In this document: piece after piece, positions 12,123-25,634 of the stretch
How the letters are laid out: every line of letters starts with the position of its first letter
How positions within the stretch are numbered: the first letter of the stretch is position 1
Assembly: GCF_041381155.1 (NCBI RefSeq)
Contig: NC_091147.1
Location: 27,311,849-27,375,848 of the forward strand
Source: Argopecten irradians
Lineage: Eukaryota > Mollusca > Bivalvia > Pectinida > Pectinidae
Reading direction: 5' to 3'
DNA length: 64,000 nt
Position numbers and translations under genes: made by a program
Notes under the pieces: generated by a model
Told to the model about the DNA's origin: nothing
The model's input: the letters and a program-made list of their open reading frames with translations, nothing else
Databases searched by the model: none

Positions 12123-15100
12123 AATTTTTCTTTTTTTAATTAAGATGAATATTTAGTATGCATCCTCCCCTCGGAACTTAATTACTTTGATAGACTGATA
12201 GAATGATAATCTTAAATCTTTCACTAACTTATAGATTTTGAAATTGGGAACGGACGGTGAATAGGCTCTCCGCTTCCGCATTATGTATTAAGGGATTAGA
12301 AATACCGTTCTCTTCCTAGTTGAAGTCAGGTACCTGCAATGGGTCGGCGATTTATCTTTTGGAAATCTGGATTTTCTTGATCACCAAACTTCTGTCTTGC
12401 TTTTTAATAACCATAACCGCTAATAGATGTAAATAAAATCTGAAATAAATCTTTTGAAAGTGTATTGATAATGAATTCCTTACGAAAATAAGGAATCGGA
12501 AGTAATATAGTATGTTTGGCGTATATTTTGTAACATTATTTTAAATGGATATATTGATTTGAAACATTTCTAAACAGAGATACATGTTCCTGTGACTGTA
12601 TAATATAGAGGTAGATAAACCTTTCATTCTTCTGTGGCCCATCAGTCAGGATAATTTCTAGTTCTGACCACAAGTAAAGGGGCTGGCCAGGTCAAATGTA
12701 TGATTGATCTTAACAATGGAGCGGATTTGAAAGATGATGACTCAAGTTAGTCCCCAATTTGCCTTAAGGGGTAAGGTGACCAATGCATATTGTCTATTGG
12801 ACAGAGGGAGGAACAAATCTATTTCGCCATTTGTATGACTCCGGTGAAAAATATGTAGTGATTTCAACCGTTTTGTACTCCCCTACAAAAGCGTATTCTT
12901 TAGGCGCAGGTGATTAGAAGAAACTGACATCTTTTTTTGCTGGAGAGACAAATTTAATTATAGGGATAGTTATATGTCAAAATGTTCACCAGATGAATCA
13001 ATCTCCCAATACATCGGATGACCCAGACTGTCTCTCCAGAAACGTTATCCCTAACCGATGTGGGGATCGAATTTAAACCATTTGTCACCCAAATAGTACA
13101 CTATGATAATTGATTTTTTTCTGTGATAGTTAAAAGATAAAATGAAATATATACAAAAGTTGGGGACAAAATAAAAATGGATACCTCAAGGTTTGATTTT
13201 TTACTTAAAATTGTGATTTTAGACAATTACATTAAAATGTTACCAAATAGATAAATAATGTATAATTATTTTCTCATCTTTACCATCGAGATTGAAGAAG
13301 TCTACAATGTTTCTTATGTCAAGAAATGTACTGTACAGCAATACTTTCTCTTTACAAATATTGATGAATACAAAAGACACATGTTTGTGAGAACAAATTA
13401 TGATATGTCAAATTTCAAAGTACAGAACAGGTGCCTAACCCGCCTCCTAGTCGAGGTAAATGGATTGAATGGCATATCTACTTTAAACGATTTTACCTGG
13501 GGATACGCCCAGGTGAGAGAGAGAGACTTAGACACCCAGGTATGTCTACACAGATAATGTATTATACTTTGCATGGGTCATCATACACGTGTTCTCCCAT
13601 TTAACGATAGGTGTGAGAAATTAAATATGATATCGAAAATTATATTTTTTATAGAAAGCCAGAGACTGTCAAACAAAAAAAGGCAAATAATTCATCGATA
13701 TTGGACATAAAAATAAATAGATAATTTTGACATAGAATATATAAATACTTATAGAACATGTAAGTAAACATCACAAAATGTATTATGTTTATTTAAAAGG
13801 GAACATCAGTGCATACTATGGTATGGGGTGCACTTCTTAAACCGCCACCATTGAATAAGGATGCATAACTAGACATTGCTACAATGTATTAGGTTTTATA
13901 ATATTCAAAATTAAATAGCCCTATTCAACAACCTATATATGATCAATATAAATTGAATGCTATAATTTAACGGCTCAGGATAACAAAACTGATGAATTCA
14001 CTAACTGAACAAATCAAATAATAACTATAAATCACAATGATATATTTGCAGGTCAGCATTTATCTTAAAATAGCAATAAAGAATAAACATAACCTATCAA
14101 TCATTATGATATCTATTATAACGTAGTGTCTGAAATATCCAATATGACATCCTTGATCAATCCAATATTCATGAATACATGATCGGTTCAACATCAGTAT
14201 TTGAATAATAATTAAATTCAACAATGCATTAGGTGTGTTATTTCTAAACAATGTCTACATTCTTCAATAAAACATATGAGTTTAATTACAAAACAATTCA
14301 ACATTCAATCATTTTATATTCAATAATTGATGTAATCAAGCAATTGTGTAAAAGGGATATCTCAACAATTGAATATTCATCGTTACCTAATGAATAGTCA
14401 TTTGATATCACTGTTATTAGAAATCAGTGTAACCAACAACAAAAGGCAAAAAGGTATTATCGATATGACACAATTTTTTTTTTAAGTTTTTCCTTTCATA
14501 CTTCTATTATCAATTAAAATAGGTCGACGTTGTTGTGCTGTCTTGATTAACCACAGTACTAGATTAAAAAGTAAGAATTCACTTCTTTTAATAGAGATCA
14601 TCTTAGCGAACTGCAGAAACCGTTTTAATTCTACTACACATAATCTCCTCGTTGTGAAATACTATACATGAAAAAGCCATTCGTGATAGTACACAGTTCC
14701 GAGTTTTTTTTCAAACAAAAATATGAATGGAAGTGTTTCAACTGAGTGAGTGTCTGCTATTGAACACAGGGTGGTCGCGCAGTGAAGATAGGATTATTTA
14801 CGGAACGCTCCCTCAACGTGCAAGTGAAATTGACATCGGCTCTCGTCAGGCCGTCAATCACAGCGCGCTTTTCCGTGACGTGATTGTAAACAAACATCGC
14901 AAGCCCAGTGAAGAAAGATAATCCAATCTCGGATAAGCGGGCGCGAAAAATCTGCTTCGGAATCAAATAAACGTCCAATCGACCGATAATGAGATCATAC
15001 AAGCCCAGAGTTTATTTATACTCAGCCACTGTATTAAGTGTGGATGATACAGGTTGTAACACGATGCACGCCAGAAGAGGTACCACCGATGTGAACACTT

Positions 15101-15708
15101 GATGTACAAGCTTTCATGTGGAAATGCTTACTTCTGTCAAGTGTGAAGGGATCTGTCTTCTAATTAAAACCAAAAGTCTTTGTATATAACGATATACATT
15201 CTTGTATATATCATACTGCATGTGCATTTTCATGGGAAAAGTGGTTGTTTTATTTCACATGGAATAAGTTTATAGTCATTGAAAAAATCTTTTAATTTCA
15301 TATTTATTATTGCGATTTTGCTTTGTGATTGTTCATGTAAAACTTTTCACATGTTGTAAGGAAAAGGTGATGAACTGAGATTTAACAATGCGGCTAATGA
15401 ATTAAAAGGGATTGAAATTTACATGGTATTTAGCAGTTTTTTCCAGCGTGTTAACAACTTTGAAATAAAAATGTTCAGCCGTAAAGCGCCCACGATGTGA
15501 CTGGTTCTCCAGTTGTTAAATTCCCAAATCTTTTATTGTGATAATATAACTTATCAAAATTTTTAATGCTTGACATAATTTTGTTGCTTGAGTAATTTTG
15601 ACATATTTCATGGTTATGTGATTTACATTTTATGTCATAAATTATTGTAATGAATCGGGTATCAAATTATACAAAAGTTTAACGTTTTAGTGCCCTTATT
15701 TACACATA
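12123..15708. other. Intergenic stretch, no gene recognised
   Basis: The largest ORF (13258-13557, plus, 99 codons) has no recognisable motif, and its coding character is doubtful. At 12940-13053 there is an interleaved pair of inverted words (see findings). Around 14720-15000 the composition is more balanced, with overlapping ORFs on both strands, neither recognisable. Confidence 0.5.
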
Positions 15709-15850
15709 TACAGTAAAACCTGCTTTAAAGACCACCTGTGTATAAAAAACACCTGCTTAACACGGTTACTCTGCAGTGGCTTTAAATGAAACATTTCTAC
15801 AATATTTGACCTGTATTTTAAGACCACTGGGTAATAAAGATTTTTTTATG
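15709..15850. mobile_element. Partial MITE-like element, TACAGTAAAACC family
   Basis: It begins TACAGTAAAACCTGC and continues with AAGACCACCTGTGTATAAA and ACACCTGCTTAAC, matching the element at 5343-5529. The right end is degenerate and was placed only approximately. Confidence 0.5.
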
Positions 15851-17899
15851 TCACGTTTGACTGGTTTTCATGTGGGTCAAAACTTTTTTCATTCTGGAAG
15901 CATTACTATCATTTTTTACTCTAATTCATTGTCATATTCTTTTATTGTTAAACAGACATTGTTATACAGATGATTTCATAAAAAGAAAAGCGGGTGAATC
16001 GATGCGAACAGAAATCTTTATCGAATCATATGAGAGAGGGGGCTAGAGCACGAGGGGCAATGTGACCTTCACCTTGGTGTCAGGTGACCCAATAATAAAC
16101 AGTCACGTGTCAAAAGGGATGTTTCCGACAGTGTGAGTTTTCTCGCTTTGTTTTGACACTGAAATGCCAACGGCAGCTTATGCCAAAAGCGGTTCAAGTA
16201 GTAAACGCTTAATAATATTTACCCAAGATGCATATCACCATGGGAGTTTGATATAACGGAATCATTGTAAATGGTGATAGTGTTGGTTTTTCCTCTACTG
16301 AATTTTTTTTTCATTCTTCGTTGGTGAAAACGATTGATATTTCATATATCGGAGCATTTATCAAATCAATTTTCAGACTTGAGTATTCTTTACACATTGT
16401 GACCTTTATTGTTTAAACAAGTGGTAAGGAAATAGGACTCTCGTATTGCATTGATATGAATAATTTATTATTTTATGCTATGATAAACTTTTTTATTCTA
16501 TACCATTTTCCGTTCGTTGTGTCGTTTTCTTCATGATATCCACTGCCAATAAAAGTGTATACGCAGTATAAATGTCTGCGAACACCTTCATATTTTCCAT
16601 CCTTATCCGATACTCACTGCCATGGAAGCAAATTAACTTTCCATCACATCACATCAATATTTAATGTTGATCCAATTGATTAAGTAATCAATTAAATAAT
16701 ATAACTACAACATTATATATTATACTTGGTTGCTCCCTAGCCTTTGATTATCAGTTTACGTATCGATACAAAAATGATTGACAATATCTTTCCGACATTA
16801 AACAGTTTGCGTGTTACAATCTAATGACTTTTTGTACTATTTCGAACAATTCTCATCAACGATGAATAATGGACATTGTGTTTGGCGACAATGCTTTCAG
16901 GTAAATGTGCCACCAGTATTAATTAACTAAATTATTCTCATCTGAACGACGATAGAAAGGTTGCGATAAATCGGCTTTGCCACGAATAGTTAACAATATT
17001 CCACAATTGTTATCTGTTCCGGATAACGCGATTATTCTCCTTATTTCAACCTTCTGTTATTTTCTATGGAAAAAAGCATCCCATTCGTTTCGTGAATATT
17101 ATTCCGGAATAAAGCAACACACCGTTTATTAGACAGAAAACAATGGAAGAGGATAACAATACCCATAATTAAGGCAGGATGGTTTAATTATCCTAGTTTT
17201 ATTTTCAATTGATGTTTCTGATAAATGAGCAGTGCGATTTATATTTTCGTACTGTTTCAATATCCCATATGTGATAAAATAACACATCATCAAATTTAAA
17301 AAAGGAAGCAATTATTTACAAAATATGTGAAAGTATGAACAACATGTGAAACGTATAAATAAACAACACGTGAAAGTTGTGAAACCTGACAACACGTTTT
17401 TGAGAATACATTTTCGCATCGACTTCATTGTTCATTTTTATGCTTATCGCATGCTACTAATCTCGGCTCCATCAAACAATTAAAGATCTACTATTAATAT
17501 ATGCACGCTGATTTTTCACAAGGTTGTATCGTTCATGAAATACGTAACTTTTAATTGCACGCGTAAGCACCAGTTTGTTAGTGTTTTCTTCATTAATGAC
17601 GTCAAATTCAATCTTGTAAAATCCGGGAAATGTTACATTTAAAAAATGGTAATCAATATCTGATCATGTGCAATACAAATGTCTGAAGCTACAGAGCTGT
17701 TGAATGATCTATTTATTAATGTGAACTTGGTTTTAAACCAAAGCACGAATATGTGGTAGAGAATTAGATGGAACTTTTCGGACTAGACAATGCAATCGTC
17801 TTCTCATCTTAATAGTTTTAGCTTTGCTGTTAATTTCCCTACATTCTAATCATTTATTATGACTGTTTCTATCCCGTCTCATGCTTAGTGATCACAGGT
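15851..17899. other. AT-rich intergenic stretch, possible conserved patch at 16030-16200
   Basis: No gene or repeat was identified. The 16030-16200 segment is G+C-richer and non-repetitive, which may mark a regulatory element. The rest holds only short ORFs. Confidence 0.4.
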
Positions 17900-18127
17900 T
17901 ACCGTATAACCGGTTGTTTTCGCGGGGATATGTTCATGATTTCGCGGGACATTGCTATGATCCCGAAAATTTTATTCGTAATATATATATATATATTGAT
18001 CAATGGTTTAATAACATATTCCCTTCAGACCAGATCGCGAAAATGTAAAACCACTAAAATGTGATTTTCTCATTTTTAATTAAAATCGCGAAATTTTTCA
18101 GCCGCGAAAAGAGCCGGCTATACAGTA
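17900..18127. mobile_element. MITE-like element with TCGCG-rich inverted ends
   Basis: The left end TACCGTATAACCGGTTGTTT and the right end (minus strand TACTGTATAGCCGGCTCTTT) are inverted repeats of about 27 bp with a few mismatches, each running into TTCGCGG. The interior is AT-rich with a short (TA)n run and no coding capacity. Confidence 0.65.
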
Positions 18128-18314
18128 TTTGGATTGTGTTAACATGTAGTACATTGTAGTGTTACCTTACTGCAAGATACTGTAAAATATGCAAAATAGA
18201 AAACCAATATGTTCTGTGAATAAAATGATATATACAGTACAATGGCCACTCCGATGTTATTTCAAGTAATTCTGTGTTCCCAGAGATGCATAATTTATAT
18301 AAGGTGTATTTGTT

Positions 18315-18356
18315 TGAGTTTTACGGCCCATCGACTAAGGTCATTTAGGGCCGAAA
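18315..18356. repeat. Short SINE-tail-like fragment
   Basis: The segment TTTTACGGCCCATCGAC followed by AAGGTCATTTAGGGCCG resembles the conserved tail of another mollusc SINE group, as I recall it. It is too short for a firm call. Confidence 0.3.
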
Positions 18357-19846
18357 TAAGGTATAAGCCCCAGAATGATGAAGAATAAATAATGATGATA
18401 AACTTGCCGTAGTTTATAGTTTTTCCAAAATATATTATCAGGGTATGACATTGCGTTTAACTGTGCTTTCATGCCTGTATCGCAGATGTAAGTCAAACAA
18501 TGACTAATTATCTGACCCAGCATCCTAAAATTTAAAATGTAGGTAACAATTCAAGACAATGGTTTATAAAAATGGATACTATTCTTTCAAGCATTGAGCA
18601 ATACTAATAGACAGAAAAAAGTTATTTCGTGTTTTTCCGCTTTCAAATAATAGTGGAAAGCTACCAATAATCGTATCATAATCGATGATCCAGTTTGGTG
18701 CTGTGTAATTGTTAAGGTTAGCTAATACAAAAAAATGATACACTATTGAAAGAGAAACAGAAATACCATGATCGGCACATTCAATACACATAATATCAGT
18801 ATAAGCTAATATTTCAATCCGGAAAATTACACAATATAATCAGTTAATGGAAAATGCAATCTGAGCATCATTTTCAGAAATTGAAATGAAACTACCTCAA
18901 TCATACAGTTTTATACTGTGGAACAAAAACATTAAGCATCTCATAAGAGTTGAATAACAAAAAAGAGGATTAAAAAAACGGCAAAAATAACAGTTTAGAG
19001 ATTAGATGAATTATTAATATGATACAGAGAATAAACACTAGAACGAAATTCATTGGCCGATAAATCACATTTTCTGTCATCTAAATTCCCTTTGATGAGC
19101 CCAGTTTCCTTTTTTCTGTGAAACTATAATGCATATACCACAATAGCTTTAGGACGAGAGCGGTACCATGTGTGGATGAGCTATCCATTGGACCTGGCGG
19201 ATTCATCACCGGACGACGAAATTGAAATAACAGTCACGCAGCAAAGCTTACTTCCTGTTTGGTGCGGGACTTAATAGTCGTCTTTCATCATTTATCACCA
19301 TTGGTCTGCAGTGTTTTATCACAAAATGAGAACAATATCATGATAGATGGCTTATTAATTATATTTCCGAAACTATTTAATTTAAGTTATATTCATTGTG
19401 GAATCCATATTTTTTTTTTTTCAATTTTTTTTTTTGTGTAATTTGCTTTTTATTTTGTGTCATACAGTTAAATGTTTTATTTCGTATTTGGTCAGTGATA
19501 ATGATAACATTGATGTATACGTTAGCAGTGATATTGAAAATAATGCATAAATGATACAGTCTATACACTAAAGTCTTCCTCACTTTGAAAATTTTTGATA
19601 GAAATAATATCATATTTTACGTATTGATGTTATCTGTGTGTATGACGATCATTTTGCATTTTTAAAATCAGTTTAAAAGAGATGTACAGCAAGACCGATT
19701 TGATTTTTGCTTGAATGTGTTTACATATAATCATATCTCTAATTATTAAGGAGATATCGTCTTTTGATAATGAAATTTAACCACATGCATCGGCAAAATA
19801 ACTATAGGTAGGAATACGCAATACGATCATTTTATGAATCAATATA
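18357..19846. other. AT-rich intergenic stretch, nothing recognised
   Basis: Only short ORFs on both strands, some across poly-T tracts (19409-19436). No gene or repeat is supported. Confidence 0.6.
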
Positions 19847-19915
19847 TACAGTAAAACTCCTCTAACTCGAACCCGGATTCCTCCAATACCCCCTATTCGT
19901 CGAAATGAATTAATA
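19847..19915. mobile_element. End fragment of a TACAGTAAAACT element
   Basis: It begins TACAGTAAAACTCCTCTAAC and continues TCGAACCCGGATTCCTCC. The TA-CAGT tip matches pogo/mariner-like MITEs. No right end was found, so this is a fragment. Confidence 0.4.
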
Positions 19916-20932
19916 TATACATGTACATTAACTAATAATTATATGTGTATGTTACAGGTGGCTGTCATTCTTTTGATTACGAAAGATCATAATAAAGACA
20001 TCTTACAAAATAAATGTCTATGTTTATTTATCTACGTTGTATGCATTCTGAGAGACAGTTATTTATTCAAGAACATAAAGAATCGAAAATAAAAACTTAA
20101 GCAATTATGTCTTTTGAAAATGATACAAATCCCACAGAATGTCTTCAAAGACAACACAAAACAATATCTAAGAAAAATGATATACATATATATGTACTAA
20201 TAAACATTATGATTTATGCATGAATATCTTTTATCTAGATTTGCATATAAATATTATTTATTTGCTGTTAGTGTGATCGAGATCTACGTGATGTACCTGT
20301 TGTTCTTATGCGCATGGGATCTCAGTATATCTCGTTCAGGTCAGCGATGATAACTTAAAATAGAACGATCTGATGTGATATGTGTCTTATATAAATGTCA
20401 TTGATCTGTGGTTCAGACTTCGTATGACAAATACCACAAATATGTGTATTATGTGAGCATAATGACAGATAATATCGAAATACAACGTTTTATTACATTA
20501 CTGTCATAACAATGAAACAATTACATAAATCCACAAAAGGATATAAAATATTAAGTATGGCTGATACTGTTAGATCTTAGAATTAGTTATTAAAGATTAA
20601 AAAATCCTTGATGTACAATCGGTGAGTTATTTCCATAAGTTACTGTATTCGTGGAGTCTTATAGTTCTCAAAAACGAAGTTGGACGACTTATTAGTTTTA
20701 CTCGTTTGTTCATTGTTTTTTTTTTACTCAGAGGTTTTAACCCTCAATTTTCCGACCGGCGAACAAAATAGTACTAGTAATTAAAAAACACCTGTTGAAA
20801 TGGTAATGGAAATATCTTCAAAATCAAAATCCTGTCTGAAAGATGCTATACACAGTGTTGTACCACTTTTGGGAATGTAAATTAGTATTTACTTTAGGAT
20901 TTTTGAGGGTCGAATGCAGTAGTATGATTGAG

Positions 20933-20935
<3 letters not shown>

Positions 20936-20966
<31 letters not shown>
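20936..20966 (+). repeat. Poly-G tract, 31 bases
   Basis: An uninterrupted run of 31 G follows AGGGA. The tract can form a G-quadruplex in principle. Its length may be an assembly consensus value, because long G runs are error-prone. Confidence 0.95.
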
Positions 20967-20967
<1 letters not shown>

Positions 20968-21670
20968 CAGATTCTGTAATGGTCACCCATCAGAATCAGT
21001 ATATGTTAAAAATTACAAGTTAATAATGTAGAAATGTTATACTTCTTTCCATAACTTTAGATAATTGAAAAAAAATACTTTCTACGTAATGAAATAGTGC
21101 GAACTAATATGTCTTATGCAATGAACTTATCTACATATTTAAGTTACGGAATACTTAACTCACGAAACAAAAGCTGCCTACGCGTGTAATAAATAACACG
21201 AGTAAGGTGACAACGTGTCGTTAGAAAATGCACACAGTTATCGTCGTTTTACTACAATTATTAACAATACGGTTCATCTATTGCATTGTGTATTTCAGTC
21301 GTTGAAATATATATTTGAAAATCATACATGTGTAAGAAGATGTTTTTTTCTTTCGGATTTCCAAACAAAAACTTCGTAGATTAGATATGCATCCATAACA
21401 GGCATTACTATTAATGTGCAGTTATATTTGATTAATTGGGTATTTTTTTCTTGGCATTCATTCAGGATATTCACGTTAATCTAGCTTCTAGTCACGCCCA
21501 TCCATGACATACATAGATTTTTCATACTAAGGGGCTGATATTTCATAACTGGTATATTTCAGTGAGAAAGCATGAATGGGTTTCAGCTATCGCAATAAAA
21601 CACAAAATGAATATACTGCAGCCTCCCAAAAACACACAACCACCCACACACAATACATGGCATACAAGGG

Positions 21671-21730
21671 AGTCCGTCCTCAAATGACCTCAGCTATTGA
21701 TAGGATGTTAAACACAAATTAACCAACCCA
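21671..21730 (+). mobile_element. SINE 3' tail fragment
   Basis: GTCCTCAAATGACCTCAGC followed by GATAGGATGTTAAACACAA and ATTAACCAACCC matches, in plus orientation, the tail of the SINE seen at 48937-49155 (GACGTTAAAC). Head and body are absent. Confidence 0.6.
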
Positions 21731-22679
21731 ACTTTTCCTAACGGGACCACCATGGATGATATCGCAACAGTTGCAGTAATACATAATTACACTTCTTCGA
21801 AAAAGGTAATTCCGCAATCAAATCAAATCCAGAACAGTAAATATGTATTTGACATACTAAAAACGTGGATATATTCGCGAGTATTTCATTTTGCGATATC
21901 TGATTTTTTATGAACAACGCGCTCGCGAAATTAGCGAAAATTTCGTTCTCACCTATATATTCATGTTGACAGTAATCATAGGTTCAACTACAGTAACATA
22001 TTATGTCCGTGATGCCCTACCAACACGGACTTTGGACCTGTGTGTTGTTTGCACACCCATATACGTTATGATAAACGATAAAACGAGGAGAACCCAAGTG
22101 GCCACTGTGATAAACCGATGGCCTCATCATGATCACTGGATTGTGGACGTGGAGCTGCGTAAACACTCATGGTACAACTACACATTGTAATTCCAAATAA
22201 TCCTCGCAAATGATGCAATTCACCGAGCGATTATTATATGAAAAATACATTTAACTAAGATGCTTTGGGTACAAGAATAGAAAGGTTGGCGTAGTAAAAA
22301 TCAGCTTGCGTACTATATTAAGTAAGCCTACTACTTTAAGTAAAAGGCGACGATGTGAGATCGAAAAATGCCCTGCAAGAATTAACCTAATACCATAAAT
22401 CGATTTTGATGTATTCACAATTTGCAAAAAACAAAAATTACATAGAATTAAGGTAAAGTATATTCCGAGTTGAAATCTTATTTGAGATGCAACATTAAAA
22501 ATATGATATCGTTAATTCCGTTATTTATGTAAATTCTGAAGAAACAACTGACAATAGAACAAAAACAACAATATGGTTCATGTTTTTGACCCATTAACGA
22601 TTTGAATGCTATCCTGCCTTTAAATTTTAGGACTATCATCATCACCACCTCTGACACGGGACCACCAGGAACCACACTC
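21731..22679. other. Intergenic stretch, nothing firm
   Basis: A 99-codon plus ORF (21891-22190) has no recognised motif, and its first part overlaps TCGCGAAA-rich sequence of the MITE type. I do not consider it a gene. Confidence 0.5.
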
Positions 22680-23195
22680 ACTTACAACACCAAACAAGGC
22701 AAATCATACTGGAAACCCACTGAGTGTGCCGCTGAGTCTTTCTGCAATTTCAAATCTTCCCGGTGTTAAAATAACACGACTGCATCTCATGGAAGGTATT
22801 AGGAGCAATGTGTTCGCCGGTAGAGCGGCAGGGACCCCATTTAACGCTGACTGGAACGTGTTGAGGTAGTGACATTTCATGTGACGTTGCCGCTATATGC
22901 TTAGCCATGATGACAAGATGTCTGAGCTTTGTCAGTGATTAAATTTTTCTGAAATAAATTCCTTTGAAAGTGGTTTCCGTGTGTTTGTCTCTGGATGTCC
23001 ATTTCTCGGTCACGTGATAGTGCGGCGTTGTCAGTTGCAGTCTCGTGATGTCAACTCTTGATCTGACGGAAGGAAGCTGTCACTCGGTGGAAACATCTCC
23101 GAGAATGTTGCACGCCCTTTTGATAAAGCGACCGATAACACCCGTACAGACTCGGACGCTGATACCAGGTCGCCTTTCCGCTGATTTGTAATCAA
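22680..23195. promoter_or_regulatory. G+C-rich unique block, candidate cis-regulatory element downstream of Zic
   Basis: About 500 bases of balanced composition with no repeat structure and no long ORF on either strand, lying 6 kb past the Zic stop. It contains a CACGTG E-box (TCACGTGATA near 23011). Such blocks in an AT-rich desert beside a developmental regulator are often conserved enhancers. This is inference from composition only. Confidence 0.3.
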
Positions 23196-23601
23196 CATGC
23201 GAAATCGATAGCATAAACAATGAAATGTATATTACACAAACAGATTTAATGTCGAGGTGAGAAAATCATAAGTAGATTCATAACACATTGTTACTGTATA
23301 AAGAAGTATTATACAATAATATTTATCATTTTATAATTAATATTATATCATACTGGTGAACGGAAAGTGTGTCTTTATAAAAGTGTTAGGTCAATTAGAA
23401 TTTAGTAAATATCACAATTATAGTTAATATACACAAAGAACACGTCAATAAAACTCTTTGAGAGTACAAACGAAGTTTGATTTTGATACCGCAATGCCAT
23501 CATCACATAAATGACTTTGATGCAAAATGTTTTGTCCGTTTCAGAGGAAAAATGTTTACATAATACACAATTATGAAAATCTCTGAACAGATTACGGGAT
23601 T

Positions 23602-23964
23602 TATTGTAAACCAACTTATATTCATGGCGACCTAATTTCGCGTTTTCATATTTAACGACTCTTTCATTGCGATTTATTTCGCGTTTTCATATTCAACCAC
23701 TTTTTTATGGCAACTTACTTTCGCGTTTTCATATCTAACGACCTTTTTATGGTGACGTAATTTCGCGTTTTCATATTTTACGACTTTTTCGTGCCGACTT
23801 AATTTCGCGTTTTCATATATAACGACTTTTTCGCGATTTTGACTCATATTGAACTACAGTACATATGTTTGAAACATTTTCGCGGAGATTTATCTTCGCG
23901 ATTGCTACCTATTTATGAAATACGCGAAATTCAACCGCACGTGAAAATGTATTGGTTTTCAGAA
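23602..23964. mobile_element. MITE-like element carrying an internal minisatellite
   Basis: The left end TATTGTAAACCAACTTATAT and the right end (minus strand TTCTGAAAACCAATACATTT, followed by TCACGTGCG) are imperfect inverted repeats of the same type as the elements at 8683 and 28366. Between them lie five 42-bp repeats and a TTCGCG-rich segment. It is non-coding. Confidence 0.6.
23636..23844 (+). repeat. 42-bp minisatellite, five units, inside the MITE
   Basis: The word TTTCGCGTTTTCATAT recurs at 23636, 23677, 23719, 23761 and 23803, giving spacings of 41, 42, 42 and 42. The intervening part of each unit reads roughly AACGACTTTTTCATGGCGAC plus CTTAA. The units differ at several positions, so the array is not brand new. 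Confidence 0.9.
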
Positions 23965-25634
23965 TGCTTCATCCAATTTTAAGTAAAATACAAATACAAT
24001 TTCGTATACATAGGATATTGTCTTTAAATAATCTCAGTTGCTTCAAAAAATCTTTAATGAATTGGGTTTTTTCCACAATTTCTGTAAATAATGACTAACT
24101 GCAAGTTTCTGGTTATTATAATGATATATCATATAGCGGCTGAATTCAATGTCTAAAGAAGGACACGATCATAAACTATCTACGTGGTTACGTGTGCGTG
24201 AAATACCCATATGAAATGACCTTCATATTATCTCGGTTAATATCAGGTTCATATAGTCTAAAAAAACAAGTTTACATACAGTAACGTCTATATTGGTAAT
24301 GTTGAAATAATTTATACAATCATATTATATAATGTTCAAAAATGTATCATACGAGCAGCTGATTTATAAACGACATTTCTGAATGTACCAAAAAGATTTG
24401 TTGTGTCATTTGTAACTGAGTCATCAAGGCCAAAGTATCCGATAATAAACGTGTCATCAAATACCCGTTACTAGTCCAGATGTTCGTTATCACAAAATCG
24501 CAATATGGATGACAAGTTTATCTGTAGAAGATAACCTGAAGAACGATGTGAAATGTGTACTATATTTCCGTATAGAATAATTATTTATAGTTTTTCAGAA
24601 TTGTTAGCTTCCAACAAAAGTAACATACTAGGATAATTGAATTAAGAATGGTCCAAAAACAATTTTTCTTCATTTCTATATACATACACGCCAGGGATGC
24701 TACCGTGATTTATATGAAAGTTATCATACATTAATGTATGTTTTAAAACAAACACGTGACGCCTCGACAATATTCAGAATGGTATTTCAATTTGAGGCTA
24801 TCAGACTTTAAAACAAATGAAGTACACTCATAACTGAAGTATTCAATCATATAAAAAGTAAATAACCTCTTGTTTATGTCATAATTATCTCCCTTTGAAA
24901 TTTGACATTCTGGAAATGTGTCCTCTCGACGCTATTATTATCGGGGTTTGGGGAAACATGATATGGACAATCTCAGAATATATCATTCGATAAATATGTC
25001 ATTGACATGGAATTGCATAATGACATTTTTTCATAAATAATTTTGATAAATGAGTTCTTCGCTAGTATTTTATTGTATTCGAGTTTTGATTTGATGATAG
25101 TTAAAATAAAACCCTAATGGTTTACGACGAAATAATCGTGATAATACTTGTGGGCAAAGAATCCGTAAGCAATCAGCTTTAAGTCTGTAAGTGTACTCAT
25201 TATTATTATAACTGTGCTATTGTTATAATGTAGGTGTTAATTAAAACAATGTTATGAAATAATAAATTAAATCATTATTTCACAATCTCTTTCAAAGCGT
25301 CATTTCATGGTCACTTTAAAATTACTTCATATCAGAAAGTGTAAATATTAATAGATGTAACTGTTGTTATCCTCGGTTGTCATGCACACGTCATGACAAC
25401 CGAGGTAGGCAAAATACTTACCACAAAAAGATAGCATTTTGTGAGGAAGAAAATAATTTGTTAAAGTTGTGGGCAAGAACATATTCGGCTTTATGTCAAA
25501 TTATGATAAGCATAAAAAAATGTTCTGCGGATTAACTACTGATTCCATTTATCCGTAAGATCATTGAACGCATAAAAGAAGTTGGTATGCAGTCACGTTA
25601 AATGTTTCGGGTTTGGTCGCCTTCAAGTATCACT
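23965..25634. other. AT-rich intergenic stretch, short palindrome at 25375-25405
   Basis: No gene is supported. A near-perfect palindrome, CCTCGGTTGTCATG ... CATGACAACCGAGG (25371-25405), could form a 14-bp hairpin. Confidence 0.6.

Noticed and set aside
13258-13557. 99-codon plus ORF
   Set aside because: No recognisable motif. The length is expected by chance in 64 kb, and no exon boundary fits.
20843-21031. ORF with a poly-Gly tract
   Set aside because: The Gly run is the poly-G homopolymer.
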